From: Algoriphagus halophilus
Lineage (GTDB): Bacteria; Bacteroidota; Bacteroidia; Cytophagales; Cyclobacteriaceae
DNA: 64,000 nucleotides
Assembly (NCBI RefSeq): GCF_900129785.1
Contig: NZ_FSRC01000001.1
Location: forward strand, 2,790,001-2,854,000
Direction: 5' to 3'
Positions 45,172-54,578 of the stretch are shown one piece after another. The notes under the pieces are model-generated. The model searched no databases and had not been told where the DNA came from. It worked only from the letters and a program-made list of their open reading frames with translations. The stretch's first letter is position 1; the number at the start of each line of letters is the position of its first letter. The position numbers and the translations under genes are program-made.

Positions 45172-45645
45172 ATGGAAACTGGAAGTGAAGAAAAAATAAA
45201 AATTCTTTATGTAGATGATGAAGAAAATAATCTTCAGGCATTTAAAGCAACATTCCGAAGAGATTATAAAATATTTCTTGCTATCTCAGCAAAAGAAGCA
45301 AGAGAAATATTAAAAGAACAAGAAGTTGATTTGATTATCACAGATCAACGAATGCCAGAGGAAACTGGTGTTGAATTTTTAGAAAGTATTATCCCTATTT
45401 ACCCAAAACCAATTCGACTTTTATTAACTGGATATACTGATATACAAGCAGTTATTGATGCGATTAACAAAGGCCAAGTATATCATTATTTAACTAAACC
45501 TTGGGAGGAAGATTATTTAAGAACTGTCATCAAAAATGCTTTTGAGATGTATACACTCAGAAGAGAAAATGAAAAGTTAACAGAGGCCTTATTGAAAGCC
45601 AATGAACAGCTTGAGTTCCTTCTTAGACAAAACCTGCTTTCTTAA
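45172..45645 (+). CDS. Stand-alone receiver with coiled-coil tail
   Basis: A 157-residue response regulator: acids D15-D16, phosphoacceptor D58 (ITDQRMPEETG), LLTGYTD and the Lys in TKPW. The C-terminal 35 residues form a charged helix (RRENEKLTEALLKANEQLEF) with no DNA-binding or enzyme domain. The receiver closely matches that of the receiver-kinase at 38807-39892, sharing blocks such as INKG and DDE-NNL, and the tail resembles that protein's linker, as if it had been copied without the kinase. The start at 45172 (ATG) is preferred over an earlier in-frame TTG at 45130. Its stop lies 1 base from the ald stop. Confidence 0.88.
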   Translation: METGSEEKIKILYVDDEENNLQAFKATFRRDYKIFLAISAKEAREILKEQEVDLIITDQRMPEETGVEFLESIIPIYPKPIRLLLTGYTDIQAVIDAINKGQVYHYLTKPWEEDYLRTVIKNAFEMYTLRRENEKLTEALLKANEQLEFLLRQNLLS

Positions 45646-45646
45646 A

Positions 45647-46858
45647 TTAATAACGAGCTGCCAGTAATAATTGAAGTTCTTTGTGGGAAAGTCCAAACTT
45701 TCTTCCCAAATAAGCATTTGTTAGACTTCCACGATAGGTATACACCCCTCTCAAAAACCATTTGTAATTAAATATCATTTCTTCTGCTCCACCAAGATCC
45801 GCTGTCTGCAAAATAATTGGGGTAAAAATATTACTTAAAGAGTATGATGCTGTACGCGCGACTCTAGAAGCAATGTTAGGAACACAGTAATGAATAATGT
45901 CATGTACTCGGTAGATAGGATCATCATGACTGGTCACTTTTGAAGTCTCAATACAACCGCCTTGGTCAATTCCTACATCTATCACAATGCTTCCATGCAT
46001 CATGTTAGCCACCATTTCCTCGCTAACCACAATTTTATTTCTACCTTTTTCTGCCCTTAATGCACCGATCACCACATCTGCCTCTGCCATTGCTTGACTT
46101 AAACTGAAATTATCAATGGTGGAAGTATAGACTTGCTGTCCCAGCAACTGCTTGATCCTTCTCAACTTGTAGATATGATTATCAAATACTTTGATATTCG
46201 CTCCTAAGCCCAGGGCAGTTCTAGCAGCATATTCAGCTACTGTACCGGCCCCAATTATCACTACTTGAGTAGGAGGAACTCCGGTTACTCCCCCCATAAT
46301 CAAACCTTTCCCATCATTGACACTTGAAAGGTACTCAGCAGCAATCTGCATGACTGTGCTTCCTGCAATTTCAGACATTGCTCTGACTACAGGCATCCCT
46401 CCCACTTTGTCTTCCAAATATTCAAAGGCGACGGCAGTGATCTTTTTTGAATTCAAGGCTTCTATGAATTCTTTACTCTGTCTTCCAAGTTGCAATGCCG
46501 AGATCAAGCAACTCCCCTGGCTCATATCCTCCACCTCTTCCAGCGTAGGTGAATCGATTTTCAAAACAATTTGGGCAGCTAGCGCATCTTTTTTCGAATA
46601 AACCACCTTTGCACCAGCATCGGAATAATCCTGATCGGTGAATTTTGCTTGCAAGCCTGCACCTGTTTCTAGAATTACACTTAGCCCATTATTGGAAAGA
46701 ATACCTACTGCCTCAGGAGTTAGGACCACTCTTTTTTCCTGATCAGAAACCTCTTTTGGAATTCCAATCGTGATGGATTTAGAGTCCTTTCTAACTTTTG
46801 AAGGAGATTCCTTAGGTATTAAACCTACTGCAGACAGTTCACTTAATTCAGCTGACAT
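45647..46858 (-). CDS. ald: Alanine dehydrogenase
   Basis: NAD-dependent enzyme converting L-alanine to pyruvate and ammonia, or the reverse. The N-terminal catalytic domain has IGIPKEVSDQEKRVVLTPEAV, the NAD fold carries VVIIGAGTVAEYAARTALGLGA, and the later block VIGALRAEKGRNKIVV and VPNIASRVARTASYSLSN are conserved. Length 403 exceeds the usual 370 because of about 25 extra N-terminal residues. It is the last gene of porX-tsaE-ald; the start overlaps tsaE by 11 bases. Confidence 0.93.
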   Translation of the reverse strand: MSAELSELSAVGLIPKESPSKVRKDSKSITIGIPKEVSDQEKRVVLTPEAVGILSNNGLSVILETGAGLQAKFTDQDYSDAGAKVVYSKKDALAAQIVLKIDSPTLEEVEDMSQGSCLISALQLGRQSKEFIEALNSKKITAVAFEYLEDKVGGMPVVRAMSEIAGSTVMQIAAEYLSSVNDGKGLIMGGVTGVPPTQVVIIGAGTVAEYAARTALGLGANIKVFDNHIYKLRRIKQLLGQQVYTSTIDNFSLSQAMAEADVVIGALRAEKGRNKIVVSEEMVANMMHGSIVIDVGIDQGGCIETSKVTSHDDPIYRVHDIIHYCVPNIASRVARTASYSLSNIFTPIILQTADLGGAEEMIFNYKWFLRGVYTYRGSLTNAYLGRKFGLSHKELQLLLAARY

Positions 46859-47279
46859 CGTTAACGTGTTGAAGCGTGAGTTTTCTTTCTGAATCAGAAA
46901 GAATTTCTAACTTGATTAGAATATATTGATCTGGAAGAAAATCAGCCACTTTTTCGGCCCATTCCAACCAGCAATAATTCTGACTATAAAAATACTCTTC
47001 TATTCCGATATCCAATGCCTCGGTAGGATCATCGAGTCTATAAAAGTCAAAATGATAAAATTCTTCTCCCTTATCATTTTGATATTCATTGACGATTCCA
47101 AAGGTAGGACTACTGATCTGATCTTGTATATGAAACTGCTCTGCCAAGGCTTTGATAAAGGTCGTCTTACCAGCTCCCATCTCTCCTTTAAACACCCAAA
47201 CCTTTTCAGAACCTGCTATTTCGATTACTTTCTTTGCAGCTTTGGAAATAGCATCCTTCCCATATGAAAATTGAATCAA
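46848..47279 (-). CDS. tsaE: tRNA threonylcarbamoyladenosine biosynthesis ATPase TsaE
   Basis: Small P-loop ATPase needed, with TsaB and TsaD, to make the t6A modification at position 37 of ANN-decoding tRNAs. Walker A is GEMGAGKTTFIKAL near residue 37, followed by SSPTFGIVNEY and the acidic HFDFYRLDDPTEALDIGIEEYF block and the WLEWAEKV motif. Length 143 is normal. It begins 8 bases after the porX stop and overlaps ald. Confidence 0.95.
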   Translation of the reverse strand: MIQFSYGKDAISKAAKKVIEIAGSEKVWVFKGEMGAGKTTFIKALAEQFHIQDQISSPTFGIVNEYQNDKGEEFYHFDFYRLDDPTEALDIGIEEYFYSQNYCWLEWAEKVADFLPDQYILIKLEILSDSERKLTLQHVNDVS

Positions 47280-47287
47280 CTGATCTA

Positions 47288-48844
47288 TTATTTTGGTGAC
47301 AAATGAACAATCGGAATGATCATTTCTTCCAAAGATACCCCTCCATGTTGAAAAGTATCTTTATAGAAGTTCACATAATAATTGTAATTATTGGGATAGG
47401 CAAAGAAATAATCCTCCACTGCAAATACATAACTGGATGAAACATTCAATCTAGGGAGTTTTGCATCTTCTGGTCTTTTTATTTCAAAAACCTTCCCCCC
47501 CTCAAAATTAAGGTTTTTCCCTTGTTTGTACCTCAGATTTGTAGTCACATTCTTATCTCCGATGATTCGATAGGGTCTATTCACTCTTTTAGTCCCATGA
47601 TCGGTGGTCACGATTACCTCTGCACCAGCCAGTTGTATTTTTTTAAACAACTCAAATAGTGAGGAATGCTCAAACCAGCTTTTGGTAATGGATCGATAAG
47701 CAGATTCATCCGGGGCGAGTTCCCGTATCATCTTCATATCGGTCCTTGCATGGGACATCATATCCACAAAATTATAGACCAATACATTCAAATCATTTTG
47801 AAGAAGTTGGTGGAATTGTTCCACTACAGTTTTCCCTTGATTAGCCTGTAGGATTTTATGATAGGAAGACTTGATGGGCAACCTGTTTTTATCCAAGTTG
47901 ATTTTCAACCAGTCTTCCTCAAAATTATTCTTCCCTTCGTCTGAATCTTCATCTTCCCAAAGTTTGGGATAGAATCTAGCCATATCCATGGGCATCATTC
48001 CACTAAAGAGCGCATTTCTTGCAAAAGCGGTTGTGGTAGGCAATATGCTATAATAAGTATCCTTTTGCTCCACGTTGAAATAAGCGGACAATAGGGGCTC
48101 AATGTCCTCCCATTGATCTAATCTCAAATTATCTATTACAATCAAAAATAGGGGCTTCCCAGATTTGACCTGAGGAAACACCTTTTGTTTCAAGACTTGG
48201 TGAGACAAAAGAGGTTTGTCTTTGTTTTGCTCCTCCATCCAGTCCAAGTAGTTGTCTTTCACAAACCTGGCAAAAGAGGCATTTGCTTCAGTTTTCTGGG
48301 TTTCCAGCACTTCAATCATACTTTTATTTTCAGTAGAATCAATTTGCATCTCCCAATAAATCAGCTTCTTATAGATATCAGCCCAATCATTATGATCTTG
48401 TGCATCTCCAAAAGCCATACTGATTTTCATAAACTCCTGCTGATAATTCAGAGTAGTTTTTTCATCAATCAGTTGTTTGTTTTGCAACAGCTTTTTAACA
48501 GAAAGCAAGATTTGATTGGGATTCAAGGGTTTAATCAGGTAATCAGCAATTTTACCCCCTATAGCATCATTCATAATATGCTCTTCCTCTGACTTGGTAA
48601 TCATCACCACAGGAATTTGAGGCTTGATAATTTTGATCTGTTGCAAGGTTTCCAAGCCTGTCATACCAGGCATCATCTCATCCAAAAAAATGACATCAAA
48701 ATTTTGAGCTTCCACTTCATCGATGGCATCCACCCCAGAATTTACCGTAGTGATCTGATATCCTTTTTGCTCCAGAAAAAGAATATGTGGTTTAAGAAGG
48801 TCGATTTCATCGTCCGCCCATAGAATATTAAACTTTTGAGACAT
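47288..48844 (-). CDS. porX: PorX-type response regulator with PglZ domain
   Basis: The regulator of type IX secretion in Bacteroidota. The receiver (1-125) has acids D11-D12, phosphoacceptor D55 (FLDEMMPGMTG), T-type switch and K in LIKPLNP. The PglZ (alkaline phosphatase-like) domain follows, with metal-site blocks LIVIDNLRLDQW, TTTAFARNALFSGM, YNFVDMMSHAR and VTTDHGTKR. The published length of Porphyromonas PorX is 518, the same as here from 48844 (MSQKFNIL); the frame runs 16 codons further but starts inside the divergent promoter zone. Its partner kinase PorY is not in the window. Its presence implies a type IX secretion system. Confidence 0.93.
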   Translation of the reverse strand: MSQKFNILWADDEIDLLKPHILFLEQKGYQITTVNSGVDAIDEVEAQNFDVIFLDEMMPGMTGLETLQQIKIIKPQIPVVMITKSEEEHIMNDAIGGKIADYLIKPLNPNQILLSVKKLLQNKQLIDEKTTLNYQQEFMKISMAFGDAQDHNDWADIYKKLIYWEMQIDSTENKSMIEVLETQKTEANASFARFVKDNYLDWMEEQNKDKPLLSHQVLKQKVFPQVKSGKPLFLIVIDNLRLDQWEDIEPLLSAYFNVEQKDTYYSILPTTTAFARNALFSGMMPMDMARFYPKLWEDEDSDEGKNNFEEDWLKINLDKNRLPIKSSYHKILQANQGKTVVEQFHQLLQNDLNVLVYNFVDMMSHARTDMKMIRELAPDESAYRSITKSWFEHSSLFELFKKIQLAGAEVIVTTDHGTKRVNRPYRIIGDKNVTTNLRYKQGKNLNFEGGKVFEIKRPEDAKLPRLNVSSSYVFAVEDYFFAYPNNYNYYVNFYKDTFQHGGVSLEEMIIPIVHLSPK

Positions 48845-48874
48845 TAGAGTTTCCTTTTCTTTTAAAATTATAAT

Positions 48875-48882
48875 TACTTTTG
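48875..48882 (+). promoter_or_regulatory. Predicted -7 box of the HD-lpx operon
   Basis: TACTTTTG fits TAnnTTTG and lies 21 bases before the TTG start codon of the HD hydrolase gene, giving a leader of about 16 bases. This supports the TTG start. Confidence 0.55.
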
Positions 48883-48903
48883 AGTCAATCAAATTAGGCC
48901 CAA

Positions 48904-50136
48904 TTGAAAAGCCAAAAGATACTAAACGACCCGGTTTACGGATTTATCACAATCCCAAGCGAGTTAATTTTTACGATTATTGACCATCCCTATTTCCAGA
49001 GGTTACGGAGAATAAAACAGCTGGGTTTGACTGACTTTGTTTACCCAGGAGCTCTTCATACTCGTTTCCATCATGCCATCGGCGCCATGCATCTGATGAG
49101 CATTACGCTGGATAATTTACGCATAAAAGGAACAGAAATTTCGAATAAAGAGTATGAAGCTGCCTTAATTGCTATTCTATTACATGATATTGGCCATGGC
49201 CCATTTTCCCATGCCTTGGAGTATAGTCTCCTTAAAAGGGTGCCACATGAACAATTATCCTTGCTCATCATTGAACTATTGAACAAAGAATTGGAGGGGA
49301 AGCTAGATTTAGTTTTAAGAATATTTAAGAATACTTATGAAAGAAAGTTCTTTCATCAGCTAGTTTCTAGCCAATTGGACATTGATCGATTGGACTACTT
49401 ACAACGGGACTGTTTCTTTACCGGTGTATCAGAAGGCACGATTGGTGCAGATCGTATCATCAAGATGATGGATGTCAAAAATGACCAGGTGGTCATTGAG
49501 GAAAAAGGAATTTATTCCATAGAAAACTTCTTAAGTGCAAGAAGGCTGATGTATTGGCAAGTCTATCTTCATAAAACCACGGTCAGTGCTGAAAAGATGT
49601 TGATCAAATTGATCGAACGGGCAAAAATGCTTCGAAAATCAGGCATGAATTTTACCATTACTGAGGAGTTTGATTTTTTCTTGCAGCACGAAAACTCAGT
49701 GGAAGATTTCCGAAAGAATCCTGATACCTTGAAGAAGTTTCTGGAAATGGATGACTTGGATATCTGGGGAGCAGTAAAGCTTTGGAAGAGGCATCCTGAT
49801 TATGTTCTTCGAAATATTTCCAATATGTTCTTGACAAGGGACTTATTTAAGATCTCTTTAACAAATGAGCAGTTTGGAGCTGAAGAAATTGAAGAAATGA
49901 AACTAAAGACCATTCATAAACTAGGCATACCCGAGGAAGACATCCAATATTTCTTCTCACATGGTGCTGTCAGTAATTATGGATATCTCGCAAAAGATCG
50001 GATTAACATATTGACCAAAAAAGGCAAGGTCATTGACGTGGCTCAAGCTGCTGATTTACCCAATATTAAGGTAATGAGCAAAATCGTCGAGAAACACTAT
50101 GTATGTAAAGCCAAAAGCTTAAATTTAAAATTCTAA
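48904..50136 (+). CDS. HD-domain phosphohydrolase, dNTPase-like
   Basis: A SAMHD1/YwfO-like HD protein. The metal-binding residues appear in [11 protein letters not shown] and [15 protein letters not shown], with further His/Asp in [14 protein letters not shown]. Relatives hydrolyse deoxynucleoside triphosphates. The start is TTG at 48904: the sequence [18 protein letters not shown] is the conserved family beginning and no ATG or GTG precedes it. It opens the lipid A operon, with lpxD starting 16 bases after its stop. A link between nucleotide pools and lipid A is not implied; the gene order is common in Bacteroidota. Confidence 0.9.
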   Translation: MKSQKILNDPVYGFITIPSELIFTIIDHPYFQRLRRIKQLGLTDFVYPGALHTRFHHAIGAMHLMSITLDNLRIKGTEISNKEYEAALIAILLHDIGHGPFSHALEYSLLKRVPHEQLSLLIIELLNKELEGKLDLVLRIFKNTYERKFFHQLVSSQLDIDRLDYLQRDCFFTGVSEGTIGADRIIKMMDVKNDQVVIEEKGIYSIENFLSARRLMYWQVYLHKTTVSAEKMLIKLIERAKMLRKSGMNFTITEEFDFFLQHENSVEDFRKNPDTLKKFLEMDDLDIWGAVKLWKRHPDYVLRNISNMFLTRDLFKISLTNEQFGAEEIEEMKLKTIHKLGIPEEDIQYFFSHGAVSNYGYLAKDRINILTKKGKVIDVAQAADLPNIKVMSKIVEKHYVCKAKSLNLKF

Positions 50137-50152
50137 ATTGTCCAACCTGCAT

Positions 50153-51175
50153 ATGGAATTCACTATAGGTCAAGTGGCCGCCATCCTTCAGGGAAAAGTA
50201 GAAGGGGATGAAACCCAAAAAGTATATAGACTAGATAAAATCCAAGAAGGAAAAGAAGGTGGAATCAGCTTCCTTTCCAATGAAAAATATCAGTCCTATA
50301 TCTATGAAACAGAGGCAACTGCTGTAATCGTCTCAGAAAACTTCACTCCTACCAAGGAGATCAAGACTAATTTGATCAGGGTAAAAGATGCCTATACAGG
50401 TTTTACCACTTTACTCGAAGCCTATAGTCAATTTTCCAAAATGAGTCTTGTAGGAGTTCAAGAACCTTCCTACATGGAATCAAGCTCTGAAATGGGTGAG
50501 AATGGATTCAGGGGTGCATTTTCACATATAGGTAAACATTGCAAAATAGGAACTGAGGTCAAGATTCATTCTCAAGTTTTTATTGGTGACAATGTGGTAA
50601 TCGGAGACAATACCATTATTCATCCTGGAGCAAAAATCTGCTCTGGAACTGTAATCGGCACTAATTGTGAAATTCATCCAGGTGTAGTGATCGGTTCTGA
50701 TGGTTTTGGATTTGCTCCTCAACCTGATGGAACGTACAAGCCCATTCCACAAATCGGAAATGTGATTATTGAGGATCATGTGAGTATTGGAGCAAACACT
50801 ACCATCGATTGCGCCACTATGGGATCAACCATTATAAAAAGAGGAGTTAAAATCGACAATTTGGTGCAGATTGCACACAATGTAGTCATTGGTGAAGATA
50901 CTGTTATCGCTTCTCAAACTGGAATTTCCGGTTCTACCGAAATAGGTAAAAATTGTATAATTGCAGGTCAGGTTGGAATTAGTGGCCATATTAAAATAGC
51001 GAATAAAACGACCATAGGTGCGAAAACGGGGATTTCTAAAACGATCAAGAAAGAGGGAGAAACGATTTTTGGTTACATAGGAATGGAAGTGAAAAACTTC
51101 CTAAAATCTTATTCAATCTTCAAAAATCTGGATGTCCTTGAAAACCGTTTAAGAGAACTGGAAAAAAAGCCGTAA
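50153..51175 (+). CDS. lpxD: UDP-3-O-acyl-glucosamine N-acyltransferase
   Basis: Third acyl-transfer step of lipid A synthesis, adding an N-linked hydroxyacyl chain from ACP. The N-terminal uridine-binding domain ([19 protein letters not shown]) precedes a left-handed parallel beta helix with hexapeptide repeats ([18 protein letters not shown] onward). The catalytic His lies in [12 protein letters not shown] near residue 240. Length 340 is normal. ATG at 50153 is chosen over a TTG five codons upstream. Part of HD-lpxD-lpxC/fabZ-lpxA. Confidence 0.96.
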   Translation: MEFTIGQVAAILQGKVEGDETQKVYRLDKIQEGKEGGISFLSNEKYQSYIYETEATAVIVSENFTPTKEIKTNLIRVKDAYTGFTTLLEAYSQFSKMSLVGVQEPSYMESSSEMGENGFRGAFSHIGKHCKIGTEVKIHSQVFIGDNVVIGDNTIIHPGAKICSGTVIGTNCEIHPGVVIGSDGFGFAPQPDGTYKPIPQIGNVIIEDHVSIGANTTIDCATMGSTIIKRGVKIDNLVQIAHNVVIGEDTVIASQTGISGSTEIGKNCIIAGQVGISGHIKIANKTTIGAKTGISKTIKKEGETIFGYIGMEVKNFLKSYSIFKNLDVLENRLRELEKKP

Positions 51176-51180
51176 ATTTG
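51173..51180 (+). promoter_or_regulatory. Possible internal -7 box before lpxC/fabZ
   Basis: TAAATTTG overlaps the lpxD stop codon and continues TTTGCACCC, the same extension as at other genes here. It is 34 bases before the lpxC/fabZ start and would allow separate expression of the last genes. Confidence 0.4.
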
Positions 51181-51214
51181 CACCCTTAATCATCCTGAAA
51201 GTCTAAAATATCAG

Positions 51215-52609
51215 ATGAAGGTAAAACAACATACCATCAAAAAGCAGGTGGAACTATCCGGAGTAGGACTTCATACTGGAGTAATTTCCAATATGACTTT
51301 CCTGCCAGCCCCACCAAATCATGGAATTAAGTTCCAACGAGTTGATCTAGAAGGTCGACCTACTGTGGACGCTGACTGCGACTTAGTAGTAGACGTTTCT
51401 AGAGGTACTACTTTGGAGCAAAATGGTGCTCGAGTATATACTGTTGAACACGTACTGGCAGCATTGGTCGGCATGGAAATAGACAACGTGCTGATTCAGC
51501 TAGATGGTCCAGAACCTCCGATTATGGATGGATCTTCTATCCAATTCATCGACGTCCTACAAGATGCTGGATTAGAAGAGCAGAATGCTTTGAGAAGATT
51601 CTTTGAGGTAGAAGAAAGCATTCAATACAAAGACCCTTCAAGAGAGGTGGAAATGGTGGCATTGCCCACTGATAATTACCGGGTCACAGTGATGGTGGAT
51701 TACAACTCTCCAGTGTTGGGAAGTCAGCATGCATCTATCACTGATATCAGTCAATTCATCCCTGAAATAGCTTCCTGTAGAACATTCTGTTTTCTACATG
51801 AATTAGAAATGCTCTATAACTCCAACTTAATCAAAGGAGGAGATTTAAATAATGCCATTGTGGTGGTGGACCGCGTGGTAGAAGAAAAAGAATTAGTACA
51901 TCTAGCCAAGATGTTTAATAAGCAGAAGGTAGAAGTGAAAAAAGAAGGCATTTTGAACAATGTGGATCTTCGCTACCGAAATGAACCTGCTAGACACAAG
52001 CTACTCGATGTAGTTGGTGACTTGGCATTAGTGGGTAGACCTTTGAAAGCCCAGATTTTAGCTGCTAGACCAGGTCATGCTGCAAACGTTGCTTTTGCGA
52101 AGAAATTGAAAAGAGCTATGGAAAAATCCGGCTCCTCCCATATACCACATTATGATCCAAAGCTGCCTCCAGTAATGGACATCAATCAGATCAGCAATAT
52201 TTTGCCTCATAGATACCCTTTCCAATTATTGGATAAAATCATCTACTTGGATGAAACGGTAGTCGCCGGGGTAAAAAATGTAACGATCAACGAGCCTTTT
52301 TTCATGGGACACTTCCCAGGCAACCCAGTGATGCCAGGAGTCATGCAAGTAGAAGCCATGGCTCAAACAGGTGGAATTTTAGTATTAAGTACAGTAGAAG
52401 ATCCAGAAAACTATTGGACTTATTTTCTTGGTATTGAAAACTGTAAGTTTAGAAAAATGGTGCTACCGGGAGACACCCTTATTTTTAAATGCGAACTTTT
52501 GGCTCCTATTAGAAGAGGCATTGCAAAGATGCGAGGAGAGGCTTATGTTGGAAACACATTAGTCTGTGAAGCAGTTATGACAGCCAGCATAACCCGTAAA
52601 GAATCATGA
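51215..52609 (+). CDS. lpxC/fabZ: Fused LpxC deacetylase and FabZ dehydratase
   Basis: A two-enzyme fusion typical of Bacteroidota. Residues 1-300 are LpxC, the zinc deacetylase and committed step of lipid A synthesis: GVGLHTGVISNMTF, VEHVLAALVGMEIDN with a zinc His, DGSS, and HKLLDVVGDLALVG with the further zinc and catalytic residues. From about 320 comes FabZ, the hydroxyacyl-ACP dehydratase: ILPHRYPFQLLDK with the catalytic His and GHFPGNPVMPGVMQVEAMAQ with the acid. The fusion ties lipid A and fatty acid chain lengths together. The end overlaps lpxA by 4 bases (ATGA). Confidence 0.97.
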   Translation: MKVKQHTIKKQVELSGVGLHTGVISNMTFLPAPPNHGIKFQRVDLEGRPTVDADCDLVVDVSRGTTLEQNGARVYTVEHVLAALVGMEIDNVLIQLDGPEPPIMDGSSIQFIDVLQDAGLEEQNALRRFFEVEESIQYKDPSREVEMVALPTDNYRVTVMVDYNSPVLGSQHASITDISQFIPEIASCRTFCFLHELEMLYNSNLIKGGDLNNAIVVVDRVVEEKELVHLAKMFNKQKVEVKKEGILNNVDLRYRNEPARHKLLDVVGDLALVGRPLKAQILAARPGHAANVAFAKKLKRAMEKSGSSHIPHYDPKLPPVMDINQISNILPHRYPFQLLDKIIYLDETVVAGVKNVTINEPFFMGHFPGNPVMPGVMQVEAMAQTGGILVLSTVEDPENYWTYFLGIENCKFRKMVLPGDTLIFKCELLAPIRRGIAKMRGEAYVGNTLVCEAVMTASITRKES

Positions 52610-53385
52610 TAAGCCCAATGGCCCACGTAGACCCAAAAGCAAATTTGGGAAAGAATGTAACGGTGGATCCGTTCACCATGATCCATGAGAATGTGATCAT
52701 TGGTGATAATTCATGGATCGGCCCGAACGTAACCATTTTCCCTGGTGCTAGAATTGGTAAAAACTGTAAGATTTTCCCTGGTTCAGTAGTGGCAGGAATT
52801 CCTCAGGATTTAAAATTTCAGGGGGAAGAATCAACGGTAATAATTGGAGATAATACAACCATCAGAGAATGTGTTACGATCAGCCGAGGAACAGTGGACA
52901 AGCAAACTACTGTCATTGGAAGTGACTGCTTATTAATGGCTTATGTACACGTGGCTCATGATTGTGTTCTGGGCAGCCATGTAATCATCGCAAACTCCGT
53001 TCAAATCGCTGGTCATGTTTCTATAGATGACTGGGCAATTATTGGAGGTTCCAGTGCCATTCATCAATTTGTGAAAATCGGAATGCACTCTATGGTTTCT
53101 GGCGGATCTTTGGTAAGAAAAGACGTACCTCCATTTACAAAAGCTGCGAGAGAACCGCTTTCCTATGCAGGTGTCAATTCACTTGGATTAAGAAGAAGAG
53201 GTTTTTCCAGTGAGTCTATAGGTCATATTCAGGAAGTATACAGGTATTTATTCCTGAATAGCATGAACAATAGCAGAGCTTTAGAAGAAATTGAAATCAA
53301 TTTACCTGCTACCAAGGAGCGGGATGAAATCCTGAACTTCATCCGTTCATCCGAGCGCGGGGTCATGAAAGGTTATATCAATTAA
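52606..53385 (+). CDS. lpxA: UDP-N-acetylglucosamine acyltransferase
   Basis: First acyl transfer of lipid A synthesis. The protein is a left-handed beta helix with hexapeptide repeats from residue 5 (AHVDPKANLGKNVTV). The catalytic His is in YVHVAHDCVLG near residue 123, and the C-terminal helical domain (GLRRRGFSSESIGHIQEVYRYLF) is standard. The 259 residues match the family. The start overlaps lpxC/fabZ and the ABC ATPase begins 2 bases after the stop, all in one operon. Confidence 0.97.
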   Translation: MISPMAHVDPKANLGKNVTVDPFTMIHENVIIGDNSWIGPNVTIFPGARIGKNCKIFPGSVVAGIPQDLKFQGEESTVIIGDNTTIRECVTISRGTVDKQTTVIGSDCLLMAYVHVAHDCVLGSHVIIANSVQIAGHVSIDDWAIIGGSSAIHQFVKIGMHSMVSGGSLVRKDVPPFTKAAREPLSYAGVNSLGLRRRGFSSESIGHIQEVYRYLFLNSMNNSRALEEIEINLPATKERDEILNFIRSSERGVMKGYIN

Positions 53386-53387
53386 TC

Positions 53388-54008
53388 ATGTTTAAAATCC
53401 AACTTGAAAAGGCTACAAAGCGATTTCAATATGAATGGATTTTTAAAAACCTGGATTTAACATTAGAATCAGGTGAATCTTTGGCTGTCACTGGAAGCAA
53501 TGGTTCTGGTAAATCTACCTTGCTCAAATGCATCAGTGGTGCCATTCCCCTCACCTCAGGAAAAGTCAATTACATCTATGAAAACCAATCGATTTCAGAA
53601 TCTGATTGGTTTTCTTATTTAAGTATTGCAGCGCCATACATGGAGCTGCCAGAGGAATTCACTCTGGAAGAGTTGTTGAAATTTCATTTCAAGTTCAAAA
53701 ACATGATTTCCAATTTCACGGTAGAAAAGATCATTTCCACCCTGTATTTGGAACAACATGCTGAGAAACCAATCGCTCAGTTTTCTTCGGGAATGAAACA
53801 AAGAGTGAAACTCGGGATCGCATTATTTTCGGAAGTGCCGCTGATATTTTTGGACGAACCTACATCCAATCTCGATAAAAAAGGAATTCAATGGTACCAA
53901 AATTTGATCGATACCTATAAATCGGATCGAACTATTTTCGTTTGTTCCAATGAACCTAGAGAATATGAGTTTTGTACACAAAAAATAAAACTAGAGGACT
54001 ACAAATAA
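53388..54008 (+). CDS. ABC transporter ATP-binding protein
   Basis: A single 206-residue ATPase domain: Walker A GSNGSGKST (36-44), signature FSSGMKQRVKLG, Walker B LIFLDEPTSNLD. The size and signature resemble the haem-exporter CcmA or small export ATPases. No permease gene is adjacent, so the membrane partner must be elsewhere. It is the last gene of the lpx operon, which may point to an envelope function; cytochrome c maturation is another option. Confidence 0.85.
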   Translation: MFKIQLEKATKRFQYEWIFKNLDLTLESGESLAVTGSNGSGKSTLLKCISGAIPLTSGKVNYIYENQSISESDWFSYLSIAAPYMELPEEFTLEELLKFHFKFKNMISNFTVEKIISTLYLEQHAEKPIAQFSSGMKQRVKLGIALFSEVPLIFLDEPTSNLDKKGIQWYQNLIDTYKSDRTIFVCSNEPREYEFCTQKIKLEDYK

Positions 54009-54065
54009 GATTAGTTTTAGGGATACTTGTGTATATTTAATTTTTAAGAAGGAACAATTCAATTC

Positions 54066-54551
54066 ATGAAACTCAACTATTTTAGATTCTTATCCTTTCT
54101 AATTATTGCGGTTTTCGCTCAAGCTTGTTGGAATGACGAACCAACCCCTCCTCAAAAAACAGCGGAGGAATTAGCAATTGAAGCATTAACAGAAACTGGT
54201 AGAATAAATTGGGTGATAGCCGGTGGAGGAACAGTGAAGAGGGATGGCAACTTGGTTACCGACCTGTATCAAAACTTTGAATTGAATTTGAGTGCCAACA
54301 CTGCCGCTAAAACATATACCAGTAAAAACAATAATGACATTTTTGACAATGCAGGAACTTGGTCTTTTGCTGGCAGTAATTTTGACAAAATAATTTTGAC
54401 CGGATCTCAACCAGTTTCTGGTAGAGAGATCTCTTTTACCCGAAATGGTGATCGCCTGGTTTTAATCTTTACTATCCCTTTACCAGGAGCTAGAATCAAT
54501 GGAGTCCAAGCTATTGCAGGAACCTACGAATTTGATCTTTTGAAGGATTAA
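54066..54551 (+). CDS. Small lipoprotein, unknown function
   Basis: A 161-residue lipoprotein: signal ending at FAQAC20, then WNDEPTPPQ. The mature part is beta-rich (LYQNFELNLSANTAAKTYTS, RLVLIFTIPLPGARI) and lipocalin-like in length and strand pattern, as in many Bacteroidota surface or periplasmic lipoproteins. Family not identified. It follows the lpx operon after 57 bases and ends at a bidirectional terminator. Confidence 0.7.
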   Translation: MKLNYFRFLSFLIIAVFAQACWNDEPTPPQKTAEELAIEALTETGRINWVIAGGGTVKRDGNLVTDLYQNFELNLSANTAAKTYTSKNNNDIFDNAGTWSFAGSNFDKIILTGSQPVSGREISFTRNGDRLVLIFTIPLPGARINGVQAIAGTYEFDLLKD

Positions 54552-54577
54552 AAAAAGGAGCTAAAAATTGCTCCTTT
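54549..54577. terminator. Bidirectional terminator between the lipoprotein and mutS2
   Basis: Stem AAAGGAGC (54554-54561) / GCTCCTTT (54570-54577) with an 8-base loop. On the minus strand it is followed by TTTTTT, so it ends mutS2 efficiently; it also serves the convergent lipoprotein gene. Confidence 0.75.
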
Positions 54578-54578
54578 G

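Noticed and set aside
48845..48892. Longer N-terminus for porX
   Set aside because: The extra 16 residues are not receiver-like, and starting at 48844 gives the 518-residue length known for PorX.
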